Assembly: GCA_905215045.1 (NCBI GenBank)
Contig: CAJMOO010000107.1
Span: 1 to 5,531, forward strand
Direction: 5' to 3'
DNA from: an uncultured bacterium
GTDB taxonomy: Bacteria > Bacillota_A > Clostridia > Lachnospirales > Lachnospiraceae
Length of the DNA stretch: 5,531 nt
Shown: positions 1 to 5,286 of the stretch, one piece after another
How positions within the stretch are numbered: position 1 is the first letter of the stretch
Layout of the letters: each line of letters begins with the position of its first letter
Position numbers and translations under genes: made by a program
The notes under the pieces: generated by a model
What the model saw: only the letters and a program-made list of their open reading frames with translations
The model's database searches: none
Told to the model about the DNA's origin: nothing

Positions 1-403
1 AGATATTGATGGCATCTTCCATTCCGACACTTCTCATCTGCATCCATGATCTGTCATTGAATCTGTATGTTGTGATATCTCTGATAATAGAACATGCCCC
101 CGGTCTTAGTTCCATCTCAAATCCATAGGGATCACAATGTTCCTGCCGGTTTCCATCTGGTCCGTAGATGCAGTATTTGTACATCTGACCTTCTTTAGCT
201 TTGTCGGAGTAGAATAAAAAGAAACCACTTTGTGCGTCTTGTTCCATAAATTCTTCATTCCAGTTATTAAACTCCCCAATGATCGATATCCTGGAGGCTC
301 TTGGTGCATAGGTTACAAAACGAATCTTATCACCGTCTTTATGTGCACCCATATAACGATATGCATCAAATAATTTTCCATCATAAAAATCTTGCCGGTT
401 CAT
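1..403 (-). CDS. glgB: 1,4-alpha-glucan branching enzyme GlgB, N-terminal part (runs off the left edge)
   Basis: GlgB cuts alpha-1,4 glucan chains and reattaches them as alpha-1,6 branches during cytoplasmic glycogen synthesis. Only the first 134 codons are present; the family is usually above 600 residues, so the GH13 catalytic domain lies outside the window. The visible part is a CBM48-type N-terminal domain. It has YRYMGAH (residues 16-22), the beta-sandwich motif FVTYAPRAS-x4-IGEFNNW (about 29-48), and DPYGFEMELRPG (91-102), which matches the DPYAF-x-ELRPG motif typical of GlgB. The ATG at 403 follows AAAGGAGG with about 7 bases of spacing, so the start is well supported. The gene diverges from a TetR regulator gene, and a promoter with a perfect TATAAT lies at 453-481. 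Another CBM48 GH13 enzyme, such as a pullulanase or isoamylase, is possible but fits the ELRPG motif less well. Confidence 0.85.
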   Translation of the reverse strand, partial: MNRQDFYDGKLFDAYRYMGAHKDGDKIRFVTYAPRASRISIIGEFNNWNEEFMEQDAQSGFFLFYSDKAKEGQMYKYCIYGPDGNRQEHCDPYGFEMELRPGACSIIRDITTYRFNDRSWMQMRSVGMEDAINI

Positions 404-431
404 GTTTGTGCCTCCTTTTATCATACAACTG

Positions 432-460
432 TTGTTTTTCATTCATATGTATATTATAAT
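432..460 (+). promoter_or_regulatory. Predicted sigma-A promoter of the TetR regulator gene
   Basis: TTGTTT (432-437), a 17-base spacer and a perfect TATAAT (455-460) predict a transcript start near 467. The leader of about 104 bases before the ATG at 571 is AT-rich and holds a weak hairpin: CCAAAA (485-490) can pair with TTTTGG (497-502). The predicted start site lies downstream of the in-frame ATG at 463, so that codon would not be in the mRNA. Confidence 0.6.
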
Positions 461-481
461 AAATGTATGTGTATACAACAA
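453..481 (-). promoter_or_regulatory. Predicted sigma-A promoter of glgB
   Basis: Read on the minus strand, TTGTTG (481-476) is followed by a 17-base spacer and a perfect TATAAT (458-453). The expected transcript start is near 446, giving a leader of about 43 bases before the glgB ATG. The -35 is weak, with only TTG matching, so an activator or sigma-A alone could drive it. It overlaps the tetR promoter at the -10 boxes. Confidence 0.6.
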
Positions 482-570
482 CCACCAAAATAGTGTTTTT
501 GGCGATTATCAAACATTTTTTATTTTTTTGTAAATTATCTTTTTTATATGATTTTAAAGGAGTTTTTAAT

Positions 571-1146
571 ATGGTAGAGAAGAAAACTGATCGTCGTATT
601 TTAAAGACGAAACGTGCCCTCAGAGAGAGCCTGCTTTATTTGTTAAAAGAAGAGCCAATACAAAAAATATCCGTTTCCCGCCTGTGTGAGAAATCGGATA
701 TTAACCGCAGTACATTCTATACTTATTATTCCAGTCCGATGGATCTTCTGGAGTCGATTGAAGATGAGATTTTAAATACGCTGGAAGAAGATATGATCCA
801 GTTTGAGAAGGAAAATTCGATTTCTCAATTGATGGATTCTATTATCTTTTATATCAGTGAGCATAAACAGCTGGTGAGACTTCTGTTTTCGGATCATGGT
901 GATCCGGGATTTCAGAACAAACTTCTGCTTGCCACACAACGTTGGACGATGCCAATGTGGCAGAGCCGAAGACCTGATTATGATGCGGAGGCTTTGTCTT
1001 CTTTGCATATTTATATTGTGAGCGGGTGTATGGCTGTGATCCGACAGTGGATCACGGGTGGGTTTCAGGAATCTGAAGAGGAAGTTTCATCAATGTTGGA
1101 GAAGTTGTCCGCTTCTACTTCGGCTGGATTTTTGCAAGGGAAATAA
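571..1146 (+). CDS. TetR/AcrR-family transcriptional regulator
   Basis: A 191-residue cytoplasmic DNA-binding protein of normal TetR length. The N-terminal helical domain (about residues 8-55) carries the helix-turn-helix ISVSRLCEKSDINRSTFYTYY (33-53), with the STFYxYY recognition-helix signature typical of the family. The C-terminal ligand/dimer domain ends with SGCMAVIRQWITGGFQESEEE (151-171, abridged at its end). This resembles the TetR_C_8-type domain (PF14278 as I recall it) common in Firmicutes, where an aromatic W and a glycine follow a long helix. The ATG at 571 is preceded by AAAGGAG with suitable spacing. The reading frame is open upstream to an ATG at 463, but that codon lies upstream of the predicted transcript start. 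The inducer and targets are unknown. The shared divergent promoter suggests autoregulation and possible control of glgB. No efflux or drug-resistance gene is adjacent to hint at a ligand. Confidence 0.88.
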   Translation: MVEKKTDRRILKTKRALRESLLYLLKEEPIQKISVSRLCEKSDINRSTFYTYYSSPMDLLESIEDEILNTLEEDMIQFEKENSISQLMDSIIFYISEHKQLVRLLFSDHGDPGFQNKLLLATQRWTMPMWQSRRPDYDAEALSSLHIYIVSGCMAVIRQWITGGFQESEEEVSSMLEKLSASTSAGFLQGK

Positions 1147-1170
1147 ATAAAATGTATTTTCATAATACAT
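1140..1170 (-). terminator. Possible weak terminator of the minus-strand operon
   Basis: On the minus strand, a 7-base perfect stem (ATGTATT at 1170-1164 pairing with AATACAT at 1158-1152, 5-base loop) is followed by TTTTATTTATTT (1151-1140). The layout fits an intrinsic terminator for the acetyltransferase operon, but the stem has a single G-C pair and would be weak. The T-rich tract overlaps the last codons of the convergent tetR gene. On the plus strand no T-run follows the hairpin, so it is a poor terminator for tetR. Confidence 0.3.
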
Positions 1171-1235
1171 GCTGCTATTATAATCATCGATTTTTTCACT
1201 TAAAAATGAATTATAAACTTTGATCAATGCATCAA

Positions 1236-1883
1236 TTACTGATCAATTACAAATTCATCTAATACTTCCTGCAGTCTTTCAAAGAACATACTAGCATGAT
1301 ATCCATCTGCGGATGCATGAGATATCGTCAAAGCAGCAGACAGCCTTCTTCTGCCCTCTTCTTCCACATATTTTCCAAATGTAATGATCGGAAATAGATT
1401 TGGTCTTCCGGTTGGCACCCATGTGCTGTAGCCTGTGAAATCCATCCATGGCACACAGGAGATACAAAAGAAGTTTGGCGGCTGCCCTTCTTTTCCTTTG
1501 GGTCCTTTGACATCTTTGTATGTTTCCATATCATTTATAATGTTTTGATAGCATGTCTGAAAATCATCATCATAATAAGACCAGATGTCTGAAAATGTAT
1601 GATCATCTTTGTGAAAGATCGTAAAGTTTGGATGCATCACATCAAAGTAACCAGGTCTTCCTTCCTGATCGACTCCCATTTTAAATTCTCTTTTCTCATT
1701 GACAACTTTTCCTGTGCAGTAAATAAATGCCGGATAAAACTTTAATCCACATTTTTTGACCTGCTGATACAGATTTTCCACATCTAGACGTACTGTAACA
1801 GTATAACCGCATGGTATCATCTGCATATAATATTCAAAATGTTTCTGTCGTTCCCATTTTTCTGGGTCTAGTAAATAAAACAT
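1236..1883 (-). CDS. CatA-like (chloramphenicol acetyltransferase family) O-acetyltransferase
   Basis: A 215-residue protein, full length for the trimeric type-A chloramphenicol acetyltransferase fold, which moves acetyl from acetyl-CoA to a substrate hydroxyl. WERQKHFEYY (10-19) and the PCG that follows match the family N-terminus. CISCVPWMDFTGY (140-152) carries Ser142, equivalent to catalytic Ser148 of CATIII. SHASADGYH (188-196) carries the catalytic His189 and structural Asp193 of the HHxxxDG signature; the first His of that signature is Ser here. The ATG at 1883 is chosen because AGGAGG sits 8 bases upstream. A GTG at 1892 in the same frame would overlap the ribosome binding site itself. 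It is the last gene of a three-gene operon, 30 bases after the B6 kinase. Many chromosomal clostridial relatives are not shown to confer resistance, so the substrate (chloramphenicol or another acceptor) is open. Confidence 0.85.
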   Translation of the reverse strand: MFYLLDPEKWERQKHFEYYMQMIPCGYTVTVRLDVENLYQQVKKCGLKFYPAFIYCTGKVVNEKREFKMGVDQEGRPGYFDVMHPNFTIFHKDDHTFSDIWSYYDDDFQTCYQNIINDMETYKDVKGPKGKEGQPPNFFCISCVPWMDFTGYSTWVPTGRPNLFPIITFGKYVEEEGRRRLSAALTISHASADGYHASMFFERLQEVLDEFVIDQ

Positions 1884-1913
1884 GTCAGACACCTCCTTTT
1901 TTAGCTTTCGATA

Positions 1914-2786
1914 TCAAATCATTTCATATCCACCTAAAACTACCGGCATTTTCAATACTTCCAATACTCTCTCAAGCAATACTCCTTCTCTGTTTGGATA
2001 ATCAAATCCATAACTTGCCTTGATCGCCTGTGTGATAAACTGCACACCCTTATCCAGTGCGATTGGCAGACTGTCTCCGTCTAACAGGCTTCCTATCATA
2101 ACAGAAGTATAAGCATCTCCTGTTCCCGGATAAAATGTTGGGATATAACGGCATTTTATCTTCCAATATGTATTACAAGTTCTATCGTAAGCGATCACAT
2201 TAGAATCTTTATCTTTCTCTTTATCTGGAACACTTGTCACAACAATGATATCTGGTCCCATATCAGACAAACGTTTTACCCATTCTTTGATCTCTTCATC
2301 GGTTGTTGTCTGTTTGTATTCTTCCCCTAATAAAAGACTTACTTCTGTAAAATTGGGTGTAATAATGTCAGCTTTTGTTACCAGACGTTTCATTCCTTCA
2401 ACTAATCCTTGATCCATCGTTGAATACAAGTTTCCATTATCTCCAAGGACTGGATCGATCACAACCATATTATCCTCTGTTCCAAAATCATCAATAAATC
2501 CGGAAACGATCTCAATCTGACGTTCAGATCCTAAGAATCCAGAATAAATACAGTCAAAATCGATATTTAGCTCTTTCCAATGATCGATATAGTCCTGCAT
2601 ATGATCTGTAAAGTCTACAAAACTAAAGGTATCAAATCCCCCAGTATGATTGGAAAGGATCGCTGTCGGCAATGGACAGACCTGCACTCCCATGGATGAA
2701 AGGATGGGAATGATCGCTGTCAACGAAGCTCTTCCAAAACCAGACAGATCATGAATTGCTGCCACTCTTTTTACACTATGCTTCAT
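1914..2786 (-). CDS. Pyridoxal/pyridoxamine kinase (PdxK/PdxY-like, ribokinase superfamily)
   Basis: A 290-residue cytoplasmic kinase that phosphorylates the 5'-hydroxyl of B6 vitamers with ATP in pyridoxal-phosphate salvage. Family marks are HDLSGFGRASL near the N-terminus (12-22), LSNHTGG (44-50), which resembles the substrate-site FSNHT motif of PdxY, DPVLGDNG (111-118), TPNFTEVSLLLG (143-154), and the anion-hole/catalytic PGTGD (220-224), where Asp224 is the predicted base. All key residues are present, and the length is normal. The ATG at 2786 follows AAGGAGA at good spacing. It sits 33 bases after the radical SAM gene and 30 bases before the acetyltransferase gene, so it is most likely the middle cistron of one mRNA. 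A hydroxymethylpyrimidine kinase (ThiD) is the main alternative, but the SNHT region and overall pattern favour a B6 kinase. Confidence 0.88.
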   Translation of the reverse strand: MKHSVKRVAAIHDLSGFGRASLTAIIPILSSMGVQVCPLPTAILSNHTGGFDTFSFVDFTDHMQDYIDHWKELNIDFDCIYSGFLGSERQIEIVSGFIDDFGTEDNMVVIDPVLGDNGNLYSTMDQGLVEGMKRLVTKADIITPNFTEVSLLLGEEYKQTTTDEEIKEWVKRLSDMGPDIIVVTSVPDKEKDKDSNVIAYDRTCNTYWKIKCRYIPTFYPGTGDAYTSVMIGSLLDGDSLPIALDKGVQFITQAIKASYGFDYPNREGVLLERVLEVLKMPVVLGGYEMI

Positions 2787-2819
2787 TTTGTTTCTCCTTT
2801 TTATAATCCGATCATTGTA

Positions 2820-3746
2820 CTATTTTAAACGGAACGTCAGGATTCCTTTGTAATCGATCACATGGATCGCTTCATCTTTTTTCATCTGTTCCATCATCGC
2901 TTCTGGATCTTTCACATCTCTGCTTTCTAAGAATCCTCGTACTTCAAACTGATTCATAGGATGTCTTCCGATAATGGATTTAACCGCTTCATAGTCATCT
3001 TCAATCTCACTGAAAAATGCACCAGAACTCATCATCTCAATCGAAATACCACCAAGTATCTCAACCGCATATCGCATGCGTTCTTCAGATACGACATTCA
3101 CATCTGCTTCTGCTGGCGGACGAACTGGTGTATTTAAGTATAGTCTGTCATATTTTAATTCTTTTAATAATTCTTGAAACTTAAGAATAGACTGCTCATC
3201 ATCGTTGATCCCATCAACTAGCATGATCTCCAACCAAAGTTCTCCTTCATACATGTGAGTGAACTTTTTGAGACCTTCAAATTCTTCTTTAAATTTGATC
3301 GTTCCATAAGGTCTGTCGATCTTCTTGGAAATTTCCTGGTTATAAGCATCCAGAGATGGCAATACCATATCAGCATGGCATAATTCTTCTCTGACTTGTG
3401 GATCAGAAAGCAACGCACCATTTGTGATCACTGCGACTGGCTTGTCTGTTAATGCTTTCAGAGCAACTACTAATTCACCAAGATTTGCTGCTAAAGTAGG
3501 TTCTCCTTCTCCAACGACCGTTACGATATCAAATTTATCAGAGTCTTTGAGATACTGTTTAAATTCCGCTATGATATCTTCTGTTTTATAAAATTCCTGA
3601 CGTTTATTTGTCATTTTATCGGTTCTTCCTAATTGACAGTAGATGCAGGAATAGTTACATGTCTTCTTAGGCAGTGGACTGATACCTAAGGATCTTCCTA
3701 GTCTTCTGGATGGGATCGGACCAAATACATATTTAAAATCGTTCAT
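2820..3746 (-). CDS. Radical SAM protein, Tyw1-like (COG0731 type), function unknown
   Basis: A 308-residue radical SAM protein. CNYSCIYC (30-37) gives the CxxxCxxC motif, with Cys30, Cys34 and Cys37 for the 4Fe-4S cluster. GEGEPT (79-84) matches the SAM-binding GGE-type motif, and ITNGALL (107-113) is another core strand. The N-terminal FGPIPSRRLGRSLG (8-21) and CQLGRT (37-42) are typical of the group related to archaeal/eukaryotic Tyw1, which makes the wyosine tRNA base. Bacterial members lack the flavodoxin domain, and I know of no settled role for them. The last 50 or so residues (about 256-308) look like a small winged-helix domain. The ATG at 3746 is chosen: AAAAGGAAA lies about 9 bases upstream. 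An in-frame GTG at 3797 falls upstream of the promoter's predicted transcript start. It is the first gene of the operon with the B6 kinase and acetyltransferase. Confidence 0.87.
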   Translation of the reverse strand: MNDFKYVFGPIPSRRLGRSLGISPLPKKTCNYSCIYCQLGRTDKMTNKRQEFYKTEDIIAEFKQYLKDSDKFDIVTVVGEGEPTLAANLGELVVALKALTDKPVAVITNGALLSDPQVREELCHADMVLPSLDAYNQEISKKIDRPYGTIKFKEEFEGLKKFTHMYEGELWLEIMLVDGINDDEQSILKFQELLKELKYDRLYLNTPVRPPAEADVNVVSEERMRYAVEILGGISIEMMSSGAFFSEIEDDYEAVKSIIGRHPMNQFEVRGFLESRDVKDPEAMMEQMKKDEAIHVIDYKGILTFRLK

Positions 3747-3785
3747 ATTGATATTTCCTTTTCCTATTATTTTTGTATAATTCTT

Positions 3786-3815
3786 ATTATACGGCACGTA
3801 TACAAAATTTGTCTA
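3786..3815 (-). promoter_or_regulatory. Predicted sigma-A promoter of the radical SAM operon
   Basis: On the minus strand, TAGACA (3815-3810; five of six match TTGACA), an 18-base spacer and a perfect TATAAT (3791-3786) predict a start near 3779, giving a leader of about 33 bases to the ATG at 3746. This is the strongest-looking promoter in the window and probably drives all three minus-strand genes. Confidence 0.65.
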
Positions 3816-3859
3816 TATGAATTGTTCTTTGAAAACTCCTGAAATTTAATTTCTATGGG

Positions 3860-3888
3860 TTTTCTTTCTATAACTCTTGCGTTACAAT
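3860..3888 (+). promoter_or_regulatory. Possible promoter of the 2-hydroxyacid dehydrogenase gene
   Basis: TACAAT (3883-3888) is a fair -10 box, with a poor -35 (TTTTCT, 3860-3865) 17 bases upstream. A second possible -10, TATAAA (3891-3896), lies just downstream without a -35 at normal spacing. The weak -35 may mean an activator is needed. A small palindrome, GAAAT-TTA-ATTTC (3841-3853), lies immediately upstream and could be an operator. Confidence 0.3.
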
Positions 3889-3923
3889 AGTATAAAATAA
3901 ACAGGAGGATATTAAGTAATTCA

Positions 3924-4889
3924 ATGAAAAAAGATAAAAACATTCTGGTTGTTATGCCAGTAAAAGACGAACATAAAAAAACATTAGAACAACATTCTCA
4001 AGGCAATAAATTTATATACAGTTCATACGATAATGTAACTCAGGAAATGGTACAGGAAGCAAATGTGATCATTGGAAATGTAGATCCATTTTACTTACAG
4101 GAAGCAAAAAACTTAGAATGGCTGCAGCTTAATTCAGCAGGGGCTGATCCTTATGTGAAGAAAGGCGTGCTTCCTGAAGATGTAATATTGACGAATGCTA
4201 CAGGAGCCTATGGACCAAGCGTTGCAGAACATATGCTGGCAGTCTTATTTTCCCTGCAAAAGAAATTACATCTATACAGAGATAACCAAAATCAATGTGA
4301 ATGGCAAGATGAAGGAGGTGTCATGTCCTTATGCGGAGGAACACTTCTGATCGTGGGACTCGGTGACATCGGATTATACTTTGCAAGATTAATGAAAAAT
4401 TTTGACTACCATATCATCGGAATCAAACGAAGACCAGGGCAGGTACCGCAAGATATCGATGAACTCCATACCATGGATGATCTGGATAAATTGCTGCCCA
4501 AAGCAGATGTTGTATTATCTGTACTTCCAGATTCTAAAGCAACACGAAATATCTTCAATAAAGATCGTTTTGAAAAAATGAAGAACACCTCAATCTTGCT
4601 AAATGCTGGAAGAGGCAGTGCAGTTAATACAGAGGATCTTTGCGAAGCATTGATCCAAGGACAGATTTATGGAGCAGGACTGGATGTTACAGACCCAGAA
4701 CCGCTGCAGACGCAACATAAATTATGGAACGTAGAAAATGTGATCATAACTCCACACGTAGCCGGAGATTTTCATCATCCTGCAACTTTATATCGAATCG
4801 TAGATATTATAGCTGGAAACCTGCAAAGGTATCTGGAAGGAGAACAATTGATGAATATTGTTGATACTACGACTGGATGTAAACTCTGA
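3924..4889 (+). CDS. D-isomer-specific 2-hydroxyacid dehydrogenase
   Basis: A 321-residue cytoplasmic oxidoreductase that interconverts a 2-oxoacid and a D-2-hydroxyacid with a nicotinamide cofactor. The Rossmann motif GLGDIG (145-150) is followed at the end of the second strand by IGIKRRP (165-171). The acidic residue that selects NAD is replaced there by basic residues, which suggests NADP(H). The catalytic set is complete: Arg230 in NAGRGSAV, Glu259 in DVTDPEPL, and His278 in ITPHVAG. LNSAGADPYV (69-78) and NATGAYGPSVAEH (91-103) are the usual substrate-side and hinge motifs. The length is normal. AGGAGGA at 3903-3909 is the ribosome binding site; about 15 bases separate it from the ATG, which is long, but no in-frame alternative start lies between. 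It appears monocistronic and diverges from the radical SAM operon. Substrate (glyoxylate, hydroxypyruvate, phenylpyruvate or other) is not readable from sequence. Confidence 0.9.
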   Translation: MKKDKNILVVMPVKDEHKKTLEQHSQGNKFIYSSYDNVTQEMVQEANVIIGNVDPFYLQEAKNLEWLQLNSAGADPYVKKGVLPEDVILTNATGAYGPSVAEHMLAVLFSLQKKLHLYRDNQNQCEWQDEGGVMSLCGGTLLIVGLGDIGLYFARLMKNFDYHIIGIKRRPGQVPQDIDELHTMDDLDKLLPKADVVLSVLPDSKATRNIFNKDRFEKMKNTSILLNAGRGSAVNTEDLCEALIQGQIYGAGLDVTDPEPLQTQHKLWNVENVIITPHVAGDFHHPATLYRIVDIIAGNLQRYLEGEQLMNIVDTTTGCKL

Positions 4890-4995
4890 TTGATAGTGTT
4901 GCATGTATGAGTCAGAAAGAACAAGAGAAGAAATATTTATAAGAATAAAGGGTGACACTCAACATACACACCACTTAAGTTTTCCAATCTTGTAA
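4890..4995. other. Intergenic stretch without a recognisable gene
   Basis: This AT-rich stretch follows the dehydrogenase stop codon. I see no coding frame with a ribosome binding site. The only structure is an imperfect inverted repeat, GTGTTGCATGTATGAGT (4896-4912) against ACTCAACATACACAC (4957-4971), with a 44-base loop and no T-run after it. A terminator role is therefore unconvincing. Confidence 0.4.
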
Positions 4996-5270
4996 TTGTC
5001 CACACTTTAGACTTCTGGTATATGATAAAAAATAAATAAGCAACCGAAAACGCAGCATTGGAATTTTACCATATTTTGAACAAATTCGCAGCCCAATTGG
5101 ACGAGTGTCTGAGCTTCAAAGACTTTTGTCTGAAACAAAACTTCAGAGCGAGTTCTCGTAGGAAATTGGGCGGATAAGCGATTTGTTCAAAATGTGAGCA
5201 AAATTCCACCGCTGCGTTTTCGGTTGCTTATTTATTTTTTATCATATACTGAAAGACTACAGTTGGCCAA
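4996..5270. repeat. Large imperfect palindromic element (MITE-like or structured intergenic repeat)
   Basis: The core is a pair of perfect 39-base inverted arms, 5018-5056 and 5211-5249. Inside them, matching blocks continue with small indels: TGGAATTTT (5059-5067) with 5200-5208, TTTTGAACAAAT (5074-5085) with 5181-5192, GCCCAATT (5091-5098) with 5164-5171, and ACGAG (5101-5105) with 5155-5159. A tip hairpin AGAC-TTTT-GTCT lies near 5120-5131. Outside the core the pairing continues imperfectly: TTGTCCACACTTTAG (4996-5010) matches the complement of 5257-5270 with two mismatches and one gap. The whole could fold into a hairpin of about 275 bases. It encodes no protein. TTAA occurs at 4975-4978 and 5280-5283, a possible but unproven target duplication. 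A non-autonomous mobile element is the likeliest origin; copies elsewhere in the genome would be expected. Confidence 0.75.
5025..5242. terminator. Possible bidirectional terminator formed by the palindrome arms
   Basis: The GC-richer stem GCAACCGAAAACGCAGC (5040-5056) pairs with 5211-5227. On the plus strand it is followed by TTATTTATTTTTTATC; the mirrored arm gives the same T-rich tail on the minus strand. It lies between convergent genes, the dehydrogenase and fprA, where a shared terminator would serve both. The 154-base loop is far longer than in a normal intrinsic terminator, so efficient termination depends on the inner hairpin folding. Confidence 0.35.
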
Positions 5271-5286
5271 CTTACAAAATTAAAAT

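Larger units (their letters stand above)
425..482. promoter_or_regulatory. Candidate operator: dyad spanning both divergent promoters
   Basis: GTTGTT (431-436) and AACAAC (477-482) form an inverted repeat centred at 456.5. The palindrome TATTATAATA (452-461) has the same centre and supplies both -10 boxes. CATA (444-447) and TATG (466-469) also pair across this centre. Next to it is a small palindrome, ACAACTGTTGT (425-435), and the heptamer ATACAAC occurs directly at 423-429 and 473-479. These repeated ACAAC/GTTGT half-sites flank the promoters where a TetR-family dimer would block RNA polymerase. Binding by the adjacent regulator is inferred from position only. Confidence 0.45.

Noticed and set aside
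463..570. An N-terminal extension of the TetR regulator beginning at the ATG at 463.
   Set aside because: The codon lies upstream of the predicted transcript start (about 467), lacks a ribosome binding site, and would add 36 hydrophobic, low-complexity residues unlike the family. The ATG at 571 has AAAGGAG and a normal family N-terminus.
772..1008. Open frame on the minus strand inside the tetR gene.
   Set aside because: Its product is basic and low in family-like pattern, it lacks a ribosome binding site, and it is fully antisense to a well-supported gene. Similar antisense or out-of-frame frames at 106-309, 1328-1534, 1811-2023, 3218-3421 and 4406-4588 were rejected for the same reason.
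1236..1883. Calling the acetyltransferase a confirmed chloramphenicol resistance gene on a mobile island.
   Set aside because: No transposase, integrase or plasmid gene is visible, the gene sits in a chromosomal-looking operon, and family membership alone does not prove resistance.
1884..1892. A GTG start for the acetyltransferase at 1892.
   Set aside because: It overlaps the AGGAGG ribosome binding site, whereas the ATG at 1883 is 8 bases downstream of it.
3747..3797. An N-terminal extension of the radical SAM protein from a GTG at 3797.
   Set aside because: The GTG overlaps the promoter region and lies before the predicted transcript start. The added 17 residues do not look like the family, which starts close to the FGPIPSRRLG motif.
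4896..4971. Imperfect inverted repeat after the dehydrogenase as an intrinsic terminator.
   Set aside because: The arms have mismatches and gaps, the loop is 44 bases and no T-run follows.
4975..5283. TTAA at both ends of the palindrome as a definite target-site duplication.
   Set aside because: TTAA is common in AT-rich DNA and the outermost inverted repeats do not align cleanly up to these sites, so it is only a possibility.
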